Positions 53,340 to 62,443 of a stretch of 64,000 bases of DNA are shown in pieces (position 1 is the first letter of the stretch; each line of letters begins with the position of its first letter). Below the pieces are notes generated by a model. It was given only the letters and a program-made list of their open reading frames with translations, made no database searches and was not told where the DNA came from. The stretch is from JANOYJ01 sp963792485 (GTDB lineage Bacteria; Pseudomonadota; Alphaproteobacteria; Rhizobiales; Rhizobiaceae), in the NCBI GenBank assembly GCA_963792485.1, contig CAWBWL010000006.1:1-64000 (forward strand), read 5' to 3'. The translations under genes were made by a program, and so were the position numbers.

Positions 53340-54203
53340 CTATTGTTCTTCGTTGCGCATCATCAGCGTGTAGAAAATCCAGCTGGTGAGCAGAATGATG
53401 AGGAAATAGATCAGCGACATCGCTGCTGCCGGCCCAAGGTCGAACTGCCCAAGCGCGATCTTGACGAGATCAATCGAGAGCAGCGTTGTCGAATTGCCCG
53501 GCCCGCCGCCGGTCAGCACCACGGGCTCGGTGTAGATGTTGAAGGAGTCCATGAAGCGCAAAAGGATGGCGATGGTCAGCACGCGCTTCATCTTCGGCAA
53601 TTGGATGAAGCGGAAGATTTTCCACTTGCTCGCGCCGTCGATCAGCGCGGCTTGGTAGTAGGCATCCGGGATCGAGACGAGGCCGGCATAGGCGAGCAGC
53701 ACTACCAGCGAGGTCCAGTGCCAGACATCCATGAGGATCAGCGTGAACCACGCATCGCCGGTCTGGCGGGTGTAGTTGTAGTCAAAGCCGATGGAGTTCA
53801 AGAGCTTGCCGAGAAGACCGATGTCCGGCAGCGCGAAGATGTTCCACATCGCGCCGACCACATTCCACGGAATCAGCAGCGGCAGCGCCATGAGGACGAG
53901 ACAGACCGAAACCCATGGGCCCTTCTTCGGCATGGTCAGCGCAATGGCGACGCCAAGCGGCACTTCGATGAGCAGGATCGTGAAAGTGAAGAACAGCTGC
54001 CGCCCGAGCGAGGCCCAGAAGCGGTCCGACTGCAATATCTGCTCGAACCAGCGCACGCCGGACCAGAAGAATGTGTTGTCGCCAAAGGTTTCCTGCATGG
54101 AATAATTGACGACGGTCATCAGCGGGATCAGCGCATTGAACGCGACAAGGATGACCACGGGAAGGACGAAGAACCAGGCTTTTTGGTTGACGGTTTTGTT
54201 CAT
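53340..54203 (-). CDS. glpP: glycerol ABC transporter permease
   Basis: MalF-type permease (287 aa) starting at ATG 54203 (MNKTVNQKAWFFVLPVVILVAFNALIPLMTVVNYS). The EAA loop reads YYQAALIDGASKWKIFRFIQLPKMKRVLTIAILLRFMDSF (parts). It appears fused to the upstream ATPase only because of the frame break at about 54355; the true glpT stop is TAA at 54208-54210, four bases before this start. Confidence 0.88.
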   Translation of the reverse strand: MNKTVNQKAWFFVLPVVILVAFNALIPLMTVVNYSMQETFGDNTFFWSGVRWFEQILQSDRFWASLGRQLFFTFTILLIEVPLGVAIALTMPKKGPWVSVCLVLMALPLLIPWNVVGAMWNIFALPDIGLLGKLLNSIGFDYNYTRQTGDAWFTLILMDVWHWTSLVVLLAYAGLVSIPDAYYQAALIDGASKWKIFRFIQLPKMKRVLTIAILLRFMDSFNIYTEPVVLTGGGPGNSTTLLSIDLVKIALGQFDLGPAAAMSLIYFLIILLTSWIFYTLMMRNEEQ

Positions 54204-54207
54204 GGGT

Positions 54208-55274
54208 TTACTCCACCAGCCAGCCATTGTCGTAAACCTGCGCATGCCCGGTATCGAATGCCAGATATGCGCCTTCCGACGGAACGGAAGCTTCATTGCC
54301 GACCAGGAGCTTGATCGACAAATCGCCAAGGCGCGTGTCGACAATCCTGTTGCGCCCGTGTCTGTCACTTTCGCCACTCTAACCGGAAGACCTGAGGCCG
54401 CGAACGATGTGAATTCCGGCCGCACGCCCAGTTCGAATGTTCCCTTGCGGCTGCCAAGCGCCTTGGCGTTGCCAACCTCCACACGGTGCCCGCCGACATG
54501 CACCTGCCCGCCGCTGACTTGGCACGGAATGATATTCATGCCGGGCGAGCCGATGAAATGGCCGACGAATGTATGGTGCGGTTTCTCGAACAGCTCCACC
54601 GGCGTGCCGCTTTGCACCACTTCACCGTCCTTCATCACCACAACCTGATCAGCAAATGTCAGCGCCTCGGTCTGGTCATGGGTGACATAGATCATGGTCG
54701 TGCCGAGCTTCTGGTGAAGCTCCTTCAGCTTGGAGCGCAGCAGCCATTTCAGATGCGGGTCAATGACAGTCAGCGGTTCGTCGAACATGATCGCGTTGAC
54801 GTTTTCGCGCACCAGTCCGCGCCCGAGCGAAATCTTCTGCTTGCCGTCGGCAGTCAGGCCCGAAGCGCGCTGTTTCAGCATGCCGGTCAAGTCCGTCATC
54901 TCGGCAATGATGCGCACGCGCTTGTCCACCTGATCTTCGGGCACATTGCGGTTGCGCAGGGGAAACGCCAGATTGTCGTAAACACTCATTGTGTCGTAGA
55001 CCACGGGGAACTGGAAAACCTGCGCAATGTTGCGGGCATCCGTCGGCAGGCGGGTGACATCCTGTTCGCCGAACAGAACCTTGCCGTGGCTGGGAATCAA
55101 CAAGCCGGAAATGATATTGAGCAGTGTGGTCTTGCCGCACCCTGAAGGGCCAAGCAACGCATAAGCGCCGCCATCGCGCCATTCAAGGTCCAGCCGTTTC
55201 AGGGCATAATCCGCCGGGGCCTTTGGTTCCGCCATGTAGGAATGGCGCAGATCGCTGAGGGTGATTTTAGCCAT
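54208..55274 (-). CDS. glpT: glycerol ABC transporter ATP-binding protein, one frame break
   Basis: MalK-like ATPase, about 355 aa with frames joined. Walker A GPSGCGKTT, Q-loop AQVFQFPVVYD, a signature region reading LTADGKQKISLGRGLV (divergent from LSGGQ, as in this family), Walker B AIMFDEPLTVID, and H-loop YVTHDQTEA. The frame breaks near 54355 in a CCC run: with one added base VAKVTDTG continues as RNRIVDTRLGDLSIKLLVG and ends DNGWLVE-stop at 54208. It pairs with glpS. Confidence 0.87.
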
Positions 55275-55283
55275 GCCTGTGCC

Positions 55284-56351
55284 TCACATCCCGATCAGCT
55301 TGCCGTCTGAGGCAAAATAGAAACCCTGGGCAACATCCATGTAAAGTTCCGCCTTCTGTCCGGCGGAATAGGGGTGAATGCCCGCCGTCAATGACACCCA
55401 GGCGTTACCCAGCATGTCGAAATGGATGATGCTTTCCGAGCCGGACAATTCGGCGACCTTCACAGTGCCATTGACCCTTATCGCTTCACTGGATTGTTTG
55501 GCGGGTGTTACGTGATGCGGGCGGATGCCGAATGTGTAACGTCCGTCCGGAAGCGATTGGAGTCTTCCCATGGCATGCCAGTTGATCGCGCCGTCCAGCG
55601 AGAATTGATTGCCGGTCTTGGTGACTTCCGCGACATTCATCGGCGGCTCGGAAAAGACGCGCGCCGTCGTCAGATCTTGCGGTCGGCGGTAAATCTCGCC
55701 AGTCGGGCCGAACTGCGTGACACGGCCTTCCTGCATCGCCGCCGTATTGCCGCCAAACAGCAGCGCTTCGGTCGGTTCGGTCGTTGCGTAGACGACAATG
55801 CAGTCGCGGTCGTGGAACAGGCGCGGCAGTTCCTCGCGCAGTTCCTCGCGCAATTTGAAATCAAGATTGGCCAGCGGCTCGTCGAGAAGGACAAGGTCGG
55901 CGTCTTTCACCAGCGCGCGGGCCATTGCCGTGCGCTGCTGCTGGCCGCCGGACAGTTCGGATGGCTTGCGCCCGAGCATGGGTGTCAGCCGCAGCAAGTC
56001 GGCAAATTTGCCAACGCGCGCCTTGATCTCGCTCTCGGGCAGTTTGGCAACGCGCAATGGCGAAGCGATGTTTTCGAACACTGTGAAGTTCGGGTAATTG
56101 ATGAACTGCTGATAGACCACGGAGACGTTGCGCTTCTGCACCGGAGTGCGGGTCACATCCTTGCCGTCAAACCAGATTTCGCCGGATGTCGGCTTCTGGA
56201 TGCCGGCCATCAGCTGCATGATCGTGGTCTTGCCGGCGAGCGTGGTGCCGAGCAGGACATTGAACGAGCCGCGCTCCAGCGCCAGGTTTGTCGGATGGAT
56301 GTGCATGTCCGCACCCACCCTTTTGGCCACATTTTTCAGTTCAAGCGTCAT
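55284..56351 (-). CDS. glpS: glycerol ABC transporter ATP-binding protein
   Basis: Second ATPase of the transporter (355 aa). Walker A LGTTLAGKTT (GTTLAGKT replaces the usual GPSGCGKT), signature LSGGQQQRTAMARALV, Walker B LVLLDEPLANLD, then VYATTEPTEALLFGG, where the usual TH is TT, so the H-loop histidine is missing. That would leave glpT to supply the working switch, as in asymmetric ATPase pairs. C-terminal TOBE-like domain follows. The gene starts 110 bp after glpV. Confidence 0.9.
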   Translation of the reverse strand: MTLELKNVAKRVGADMHIHPTNLALERGSFNVLLGTTLAGKTTIMQLMAGIQKPTSGEIWFDGKDVTRTPVQKRNVSVVYQQFINYPNFTVFENIASPLRVAKLPESEIKARVGKFADLLRLTPMLGRKPSELSGGQQQRTAMARALVKDADLVLLDEPLANLDFKLREELREELPRLFHDRDCIVVYATTEPTEALLFGGNTAAMQEGRVTQFGPTGEIYRRPQDLTTARVFSEPPMNVAEVTKTGNQFSLDGAINWHAMGRLQSLPDGRYTFGIRPHHVTPAKQSSEAIRVNGTVKVAELSGSESIIHFDMLGNAWVSLTAGIHPYSAGQKAELYMDVAQGFYFASDGKLIGM

Positions 56352-56400
56352 GGGAATGCATCAGCTCCGCGCCATGCAGGACAGTATCATGTTCGGGGTC

Positions 56401-56442
56401 AAAAAAGCAGCCCCGGAGCGGAACGCTCCGCTCCGGGGCTGC
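56401..56442 (-). terminator. strong hairpin terminator/attenuator between glpV and glpS
   Basis: On the minus strand CAGCCCCGGAGCGGA and its complement make a stem of about 16 bp, then TTTTTT. It lies directly after the glpV stop and before glpS. It would favour high binding-protein expression with partial read-through to the membrane components. Confidence 0.88.
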
Positions 56443-56460
56443 TGATCCTTAAGACAGGCC

Positions 56461-58203
56461 TTACTTGGCCATCGACCACTGCTTGATCAGCTCGTCATAG
56501 GCGACAGTCACGCCCTGCTCTTTTTCGTTTTCGAGCTTTGCCTTGGGGCCATCCGGCTTGCCGAGCCATTCGGCGGCGTCCTTCGGCTCGTTCAGGCGCG
56601 GCCCGCAGCCGCCATAGGTCTTGTTGGCTTCGTCGGCTGCCTGCATGCGGGACATGGTGATGTCCATTTCCTCAGCAAGACGGTCCATGGCTTCCTGCGG
56701 TGTGAACGCACCGGAGTTCACGTCGCCGATCTGCTGCCACCAGATCTGGGCAAGCTTCGGATAGTCCGGCACGTTGATGCCCGTTGGCGACCAGCGCACA
56801 CGGTCCGGCGAGCGGTAGAACTCAACGAGACCGCCAAGCTTTGGAGCGCGCTCGGTGAAGCTCTCGTGCCGCACCGTTGAGTCGCGGGCAAAAGTGAGGC
56901 CAACCTGGCTCTTCTTCACGTCCACTGTCTTGGAGGTCACGAACTGCGCGTAGAGCCACGCAGCCTTGGCGCGGTCGAGCGGTGTGGACTTGAGGATCGT
57001 CCAGGAGCCAACGTCCTGATAGCCAACCTTCTGCCCCTCTTTCCAATAAGGGCCATGCGGCGACGGCGCCATGCGCCAGAGCGGCGTGCCAGTGTCATCT
57101 ACCGTATTGTTGCCTTCGGCCTTTGGTTTGACCATGTCTGCGGTGAAGGCTGTGTACCAGAAAATCTGCTGGGCCACATTGCCTTGGCTGAGTGCTGGCA
57201 ATGACTGGTAGAAGTCATAGTCGGCAGCGCCGGGAGGAGCGTATGTGCGCAGCCATTCGTCCCACTTGGCGATGGCATATACGGATGCCGGGCCATTGGT
57301 TTCGCCGCCGCGCGATACTGAAGCGCCGACCGGGTTGCAGGAACCCTTCTCCATCCGGATTCCCCATTCATCAATCGGGATGCCGTTTGGCTCGCCAGCC
57401 GTGCCGGCGCCAGCCATGGAAAGCCAAGCGTCGGTCATGCGCCAGCCAAGGTCCGGTGCGCGCTTGCCGTAATCCATATGGCCATAGATTGGCACGCCGT
57501 CGATTTCCTTGACGTCTTCCTTGAAGAACTGGGCGATGTCCTCGTACGCGGACCAGTTGACAGGAACGCCGAGTTCATAGCCGAAACGCGCCTTGAACTT
57601 TTCCTTCAGTTCCGGCTTGTCGAACCAATCCTTGCGGAACCAATAAAGGTTGGCGAACTGCTGGTCCGGCAGCTGATAGAGCTTGCCGTCCGGGCCGGTG
57701 GTGAAGCTGATGCCCATGAAATCTGGCAGGTCCAGCGTCGGGCTGGTGACATCCTTGCCGTCGCCCGCCATGAAATCCGTCAGATTGTAGGCGAGCTGCA
57801 GGCGCGAATGCGTGCCGATCAGGTCGGAGTCGTTGACATAGATGTCATAAAGATTGCGGTTGGTCTGCATCTGTGTCTGCACGGCCTGCACCACTTCGCC
57901 CTCGCCGAGGATCTGGTGGTTGACCTTGATGCCGGTGATTTCTTCGAACGCCTTGGTCAGAACGCTTGACTCATAGCCATGTGTCGGGATGCCTTCCGAC
58001 AGGGCGTTGATCTCCATTCCCTTGAATGGCTCAGCGGCTTTGATGAACCACTGCATTTCCTTCAGCTGATCTTCCTTCGACAAGGTCGACGGCTGGAACT
58101 CGCTGTCGATCCATTTAGTCGCTGCAGCCTCGTCGGCCCAAGCTTGTCCGGTGACAGCCAGCAGCGCAATGGCTGCCGCCGACACCAAAAGGTGCCTTTT
58201 CAT
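56461..58203 (-). CDS. glpV: glycerol ABC transporter substrate-binding protein
   Basis: Periplasmic binding protein (580 aa), unusually long as in rhizobial GlpV. Signal peptide MKRHLLVSAAAIALLAVTGQAWA. Motifs: ALSEGIPTHGYESSVLTKAFEEITGIKVNHQILGEGEVVQ (parts), GKLYQLPDQQFANLYWFRKDWF and RKPDR-region YRSPDRVRWSPTGINVPDYP. First gene of the minus-strand transporter operon, divergent from glpR. Confidence 0.92.
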   Translation of the reverse strand: MKRHLLVSAAAIALLAVTGQAWADEAAATKWIDSEFQPSTLSKEDQLKEMQWFIKAAEPFKGMEINALSEGIPTHGYESSVLTKAFEEITGIKVNHQILGEGEVVQAVQTQMQTNRNLYDIYVNDSDLIGTHSRLQLAYNLTDFMAGDGKDVTSPTLDLPDFMGISFTTGPDGKLYQLPDQQFANLYWFRKDWFDKPELKEKFKARFGYELGVPVNWSAYEDIAQFFKEDVKEIDGVPIYGHMDYGKRAPDLGWRMTDAWLSMAGAGTAGEPNGIPIDEWGIRMEKGSCNPVGASVSRGGETNGPASVYAIAKWDEWLRTYAPPGAADYDFYQSLPALSQGNVAQQIFWYTAFTADMVKPKAEGNNTVDDTGTPLWRMAPSPHGPYWKEGQKVGYQDVGSWTILKSTPLDRAKAAWLYAQFVTSKTVDVKKSQVGLTFARDSTVRHESFTERAPKLGGLVEFYRSPDRVRWSPTGINVPDYPKLAQIWWQQIGDVNSGAFTPQEAMDRLAEEMDITMSRMQAADEANKTYGGCGPRLNEPKDAAEWLGKPDGPKAKLENEKEQGVTVAYDELIKQWSMAK

Positions 58204-58420
58204 GTTTGTCTCCTCCGTTGCGTATCTCGCCAGATTGCCTCCGGCATTCTCCCGACGCCGGGCCCGGAAATCCAGGCTAGGGTAATGTTGAAACGAAACA
58301 AGATGAACGTCAAGAGAAAAAAATCGACGATCAAGTCGGCGTCACTTTCGTATTTTTCTTGCAATCCAGTCAAAATTCGGCTGAATTAGAAAGAAAACGA
58401 AAATTGAGAGGGAAACGTTC
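58204..58420. promoter_or_regulatory. divergent glpV-glpR control region
   Basis: A 217-bp AT-richer gap. The hexamer ACGAAA/TTTCGT occurs three times: 58293-58298, 58346-58351 (opposite strand) and 58397-58402, spaced about 50 bp apart. These are candidate half-sites for the DeoR-type GlpR encoded next. GAGAGGG at 58406-58412 is the ribosome site for the TTG start of glpR. Confidence 0.5.
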
Positions 58421-59209
58421 TTGGAGCCGCTTCATCCACGTCTGATGGAGATATTGGAGATCGCCCGCCAGCGTGGCCGTGTCGATGTCGAAGGGCTGTC
58501 CAGCTATTTTGACGTCACGCCGCAGACGATACGCAAAGATCTGAATGATCTGTGCGACCGCAACTTGCTTCAGCGCATCCATGGCGGCGCTGTGTATCCG
58601 TCAGGTGTGACGAACTTCGCCTATGATGCCCGCCGCACTTTGGCGGCTGAATCAAAGCAGCTGATTGGCGCGACTGCCGCCCGGCTTATTCCCGACAACT
58701 CGTCCATAATCTTGAATATCGGCACCACCACCGAGCAAGTGGCCTTGGCGCTGCGCCGTCATCAGGGGATCATGGCGATCACCAACAACATCAATGTCGC
58801 CAATATCCTGCGTGACGCGCCATCGGCCGAAGTCGTGATCGCAGGCGGTGTCGTGCGTCATTCCGACGGCGGCATTATGGGTGAAGCGACGGTTGATTTC
58901 ATCAAGCAGTTCAAGGTTGATTTCGCCGTCATCGGCGCATCCGCCATCGATCATGACGGCATCATTCTTGACTATGATTTCCGCGAAGTGAAAGTCTCGC
59001 AGGCCATTATCAGCCATGCGCGCCAGACGATACTGGTGGCGGACAACACCAAGTTCGAGCGCACTGCGCCTGTGCGCATTGCGGAACTTGCAATGGTCGA
59101 CATATTCGTGACAGACGCGCCGCCCCCAGATGAGATAGCCGCGATATGCGCGGCCAATAATGTCGATCTGATTGTCGCGGGACCTGAGCAGAAGGCTGAG
59201 GCCGCATGA
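58421..59209 (+). CDS. glpR: glycerol regulon repressor (DeoR family)
   Basis: Transcriptional regulator (262 aa). HTH: RLMEILEIARQRGRVDVEGLSSYFDVTPQTIRKDLNDLCDRNLLQRIHGGA (parts), the DeoR signature. C-terminal sugar-phosphate isomerase-like domain: NIGTTTEQVALAL, VIAGGVVRHSDGGIMG, DYDFREVKVSQAI, VADNTKF. Start TTG 58421 has a good ribosome site and fits the family; ATG 58445 would cut into the HTH. Likely inducer is glycerol 3-phosphate. Confidence 0.9.
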   Translation: MEPLHPRLMEILEIARQRGRVDVEGLSSYFDVTPQTIRKDLNDLCDRNLLQRIHGGAVYPSGVTNFAYDARRTLAAESKQLIGATAARLIPDNSSIILNIGTTTEQVALALRRHQGIMAITNNINVANILRDAPSAEVVIAGGVVRHSDGGIMGEATVDFIKQFKVDFAVIGASAIDHDGIILDYDFREVKVSQAIISHARQTILVADNTKFERTAPVRIAELAMVDIFVTDAPPPDEIAAICAANNVDLIVAGPEQKAEAA

Positions 59210-60717
59210 GCAAGACAGTCCACGATCTGTTCATCATCGGCGGCGGGATAAATGGTTGCGGCATTGCGCGCGATGCGGTGGGGCGCGGCTATTCCGTATT
59301 CCTTGCCGAGATGAATGATCTCGCCTCCGGCACGTCCCGGGCGGCGACGAAATTGATTCATGGCGGGTTGCGTTATCTTGAGCATTACGAGTTCCGGCTT
59401 GTGCGCGAATCCCTGATGGAACGCGAAGTGCTATGGTCGATGGCGCCGCACATCATCTGGCCGCTGCGCTTTGTGTTGCCGCATCACAAGGGCCTGCGCC
59501 CTGCCTGGTTCCTGCGGCTGGGCCTGTTCATCTACGACCACCTTGGAGGGCGCAAGCTGTTGCCGCCGACCAAGACCATCGACATGACAACCCATGCGGC
59601 GGGCAAACCGCTGAAGAAGCTGTTCACCAAGGGGTTCGAATATTCCGACTGCTGGGTGGACGATGCGCGCATGGTGGTGCTCAATGCGCAGGATGCAGCC
59701 GCGCGCGGCGCTATCGTGCGCACACGAACCAAGGTTCGCTCGGCACGGCGCGAGGGCGGCATTTGGCAGGTGACAATCGAAGACCGCATGTCTGGCCAGA
59801 GCGAGGAAATTTCCGCACGCATGCTGATCAATGCGGCGGGTCCCTGGGTGGACGAAGTCATCGGCAAGGCGCTTGGCAAAAATGACGCGCACAATGTGCG
59901 CCTTGTTCAGGGCAGCCATATCATCGTGCCAAAAATTTTTGACCATGACCGCTGCTATATTTTTCAGAATGCCGACAACCGCATTATCTTCGCCATTCCC
60001 TATGAGCGTGATTTCACGCTGATCGGCACGACGGACCAGGACTATCCCGGCGATCCGTCGAAAGTTGAGATTACGGACTCCGAGATCACTTATCTGTGCG
60101 ATGCGGCGAGCGAGTATTTTGCCTTGCAAATCCGTCCGCGCGATATCGTCTGGACCTATTCGGGCGTGCGGCCGCTGTTTAATGACGGTGCATCCAAAGC
60201 GCAGGAAGCCACGCGAGACTATGTGCTGAAAGTTGAGGGCGCGGCGGCAGAGGGCGCGGTGCTGAACATTTTCGGTGGCAAGATCACGACCTACCGGCGG
60301 CTGGCCGAACACGTGATGGAAAAGATCGAGGATGTGCTTGGCAAGAAGAGCGGCTCATGGACGCGCGGCGCAAAGCTGCCGGGTGGAGATTTTCCTGCGA
60401 CAGGATTTGCCGGTGAGGTCAACAAGCTCAAATCGTCTTATCCATTCCTCACCGACCGGCAGGCGACGCGCTATGTGCGGCTCTACGGATCGCAGGCGCC
60501 GATTGTGTTGGGACATGCCAGGAGCGAGGCGGAACTGGGCGCAAAATTCGGGCCGGAAATGTGCGAAGCGGAAGTGCGATATCTGATGATGCATGAATGG
60601 GCGCTGACGGCGGAAGATGTTTTGTGGCGGCGCACCAAGGCGGGGCTTGTCACGAACAAGGACTCCGCCGCTGCTCTTGACAAGTTCATGTTATCGGCTG
60701 GCAAACTCGCCGCCTGA
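59206..60717 (+). CDS. glpD: aerobic glycerol-3-phosphate dehydrogenase
   Basis: FAD enzyme (503 aa) that oxidises glycerol 3-phosphate to dihydroxyacetone phosphate and passes electrons to ubiquinone at the membrane. FAD motif DLFIIGGGINGCGIARDAVGRG, then SGTSRAATKLIHGGLRYLEHYEFRLVRESLMER (parts), IIFAIPYERDFTLIGTTDQDY and GGKITTYRRLAEHVME. ATGA overlap with glpR. Confidence 0.94.
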   Translation: MSKTVHDLFIIGGGINGCGIARDAVGRGYSVFLAEMNDLASGTSRAATKLIHGGLRYLEHYEFRLVRESLMEREVLWSMAPHIIWPLRFVLPHHKGLRPAWFLRLGLFIYDHLGGRKLLPPTKTIDMTTHAAGKPLKKLFTKGFEYSDCWVDDARMVVLNAQDAAARGAIVRTRTKVRSARREGGIWQVTIEDRMSGQSEEISARMLINAAGPWVDEVIGKALGKNDAHNVRLVQGSHIIVPKIFDHDRCYIFQNADNRIIFAIPYERDFTLIGTTDQDYPGDPSKVEITDSEITYLCDAASEYFALQIRPRDIVWTYSGVRPLFNDGASKAQEATRDYVLKVEGAAAEGAVLNIFGGKITTYRRLAEHVMEKIEDVLGKKSGSWTRGAKLPGGDFPATGFAGEVNKLKSSYPFLTDRQATRYVRLYGSQAPIVLGHARSEAELGAKFGPEMCEAEVRYLMMHEWALTAEDVLWRRTKAGLVTNKDSAAALDKFMLSAGKLAA

Positions 60718-60749
60718 TTCATATGTCCAACACGGGCCGGGAGGGGACC

Positions 60750-62242
60750 ATGCCGGATTTCATTTTGGCCATTGACCAAGGGACGACATCGACCCGGGCG
60801 ATCATCTTTGACAAGAGCCGCAAGAATATTGGCAGCGCGCAGAAAGAGTTTGCGCAGATTTTTCCTGCGTCCGGCTGGGTCGAGCATGATCCGGAGGAAA
60901 TCTGGAAGACGGTCCTCACCACAGTGAAGGGCGCGATCAGGAAGGCGGGAATTGAGGCTTCTCAGATTGCGGCGATGGGTATTACCAATCAGCGCGAGAC
61001 TGTTGTGGTCTGGGACAGGGACACTGGAACGCCGATCCACAACGCCATCGTCTGGCAGGACCGCCGCACGTCAGCAATGTGCGCCAAGCTGAAGAAGCAG
61101 GGCCTTGAGCCGCTCTTCACCAAAAAGACCGGCCTTCTCCTCGACCCCTATTTTTCCGGCACCAAACTCTCCTGGCTGCTCGACAAGGTTCCCGGTGCGC
61201 GCAAACGGGCGGAGAAAGGCGAGCTGCTGTTCGGCACGATTGACTGTTTCCTCATCTGGCGGCTGACCGGCGGCAAAGTGCACGCCACCGACGCGACCAA
61301 CGCCTCGCGCACGCTTCTCTACAATATTGCAAGAAACGAATGGGACGTCGAGCTTCTCAAGATCCTGCGTGTTCCCGCCGCCATGCTGCCAGTGGTGAAG
61401 GACTGCGCGGACGATTACGGCATGACGGACAAGGCGCTGTTCGGCGCGTCGATTCCGATACGCGGCGTTGCCGGTGACCAGCATGCGGCCACGATTGGCC
61501 AGGCCTGTTTTGAAACCGGCATGATGAAATCCACCTATGGCACAGGCTGTTTCGCCATGCTCAACACCGGCGCTGACATGGTCCGCTCGAAGAACCGGCT
61601 TCTGACGACGATTGCCTACCGGCTGAACGGCAAGACGACCTATGCCCTGGAAGGATCGATTTTTGTTGCAGGCGCGGCGGTGCAATGGCTGCGCGATGGC
61701 ATGAAGATGATCAAGAGCGCTTCTGAAACTGGCAAGCTGGCGGCAAGCGCTGACCCCTCGCAGAATGTCTATCTCGTTCCCGCCTTTGTCGGCCTCGGCG
61801 CGCCGTATTGGGACGCCGAGGCGCGTGGAGCGGTGTATTCGGTATGACGCGCAATTCGGGACCTGCGGAATTTGCCCGCGCGGCGCTGGAATCCGTCGCC
61901 TACCAGACCAATGACCTTCTGACCGCCATGAAGAAAGACTGGAAGTCTTCCGCCAAGCAGACTGTGCTGCGTGTCGATGGCGGCATGGTGGCTTCCGACT
62001 GGACCATGCAGCGGCTGGCCGACATTCTCGACGCGCCGGTCGACCGGCCGACGATTTTGGAAACGACAGCGCTTGGCGCGGCATGGCTTGCGGCGCAGGC
62101 CTCCGGCATTTGGCCGGACCGACAAGGCTTTGCCAAAACCTGGGCGCTCGACAAGCGGTTTTCGCCCAAAATTGACGCCAAAGCCCGTTCCCTCGCCCTC
62201 AAGGGCTGGTCCAGCGCCGTGCGGCGAACGCTGACAAACTAA
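60750..62242 (+). CDS. glpK: glycerol kinase, one frame break
   Basis: FGGY-family kinase, about 497 aa with frames joined. N-terminus MPDFILAIDQGTTSTRAIIFD after GGGAGGGG; the earlier ATG at 60723 would put that site inside the gene. Also seen: GITNQRETVVVWDRDTG, DPYFSGTKLSWLLD, GDQHAATIGQACFETGMMKSTYGTGCF. The frame breaks between 61836 and 61847 (EARGAVYS then GMTRNSGPAEFARAALESV). The C-terminal part VDGGMVASDWTMQRLADIL and AAWLAAQASGIW is intact. It phosphorylates the glycerol imported by GlpSTPQV. Confidence 0.88.
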
Positions 62243-62443
62243 TCAACGCCAATAGACGGACACCGCGTCGCAATTCCGTTAGCGCATGTCGCACCGGAAC
62301 GGCGATGAAAAGTCACGAAACTGTTGGCTTGACTCGCATGGGAGGCGGGCTAGTCTCTCCTCTTGAAACAATGAATTCCGGCAAACGGATATCGGGGCAA
62401 CACGCAAACTCCGCCAAGCGGAGACAATGGGAGCTAGAACACA

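Noticed and set aside
53340..55274. A natural fused ABC ATPase-permease protein
   Set aside because: The alternative frame gives a normal GlpT C-terminus and a stop just before the glpP start codon; the fusion depends on one missing base.
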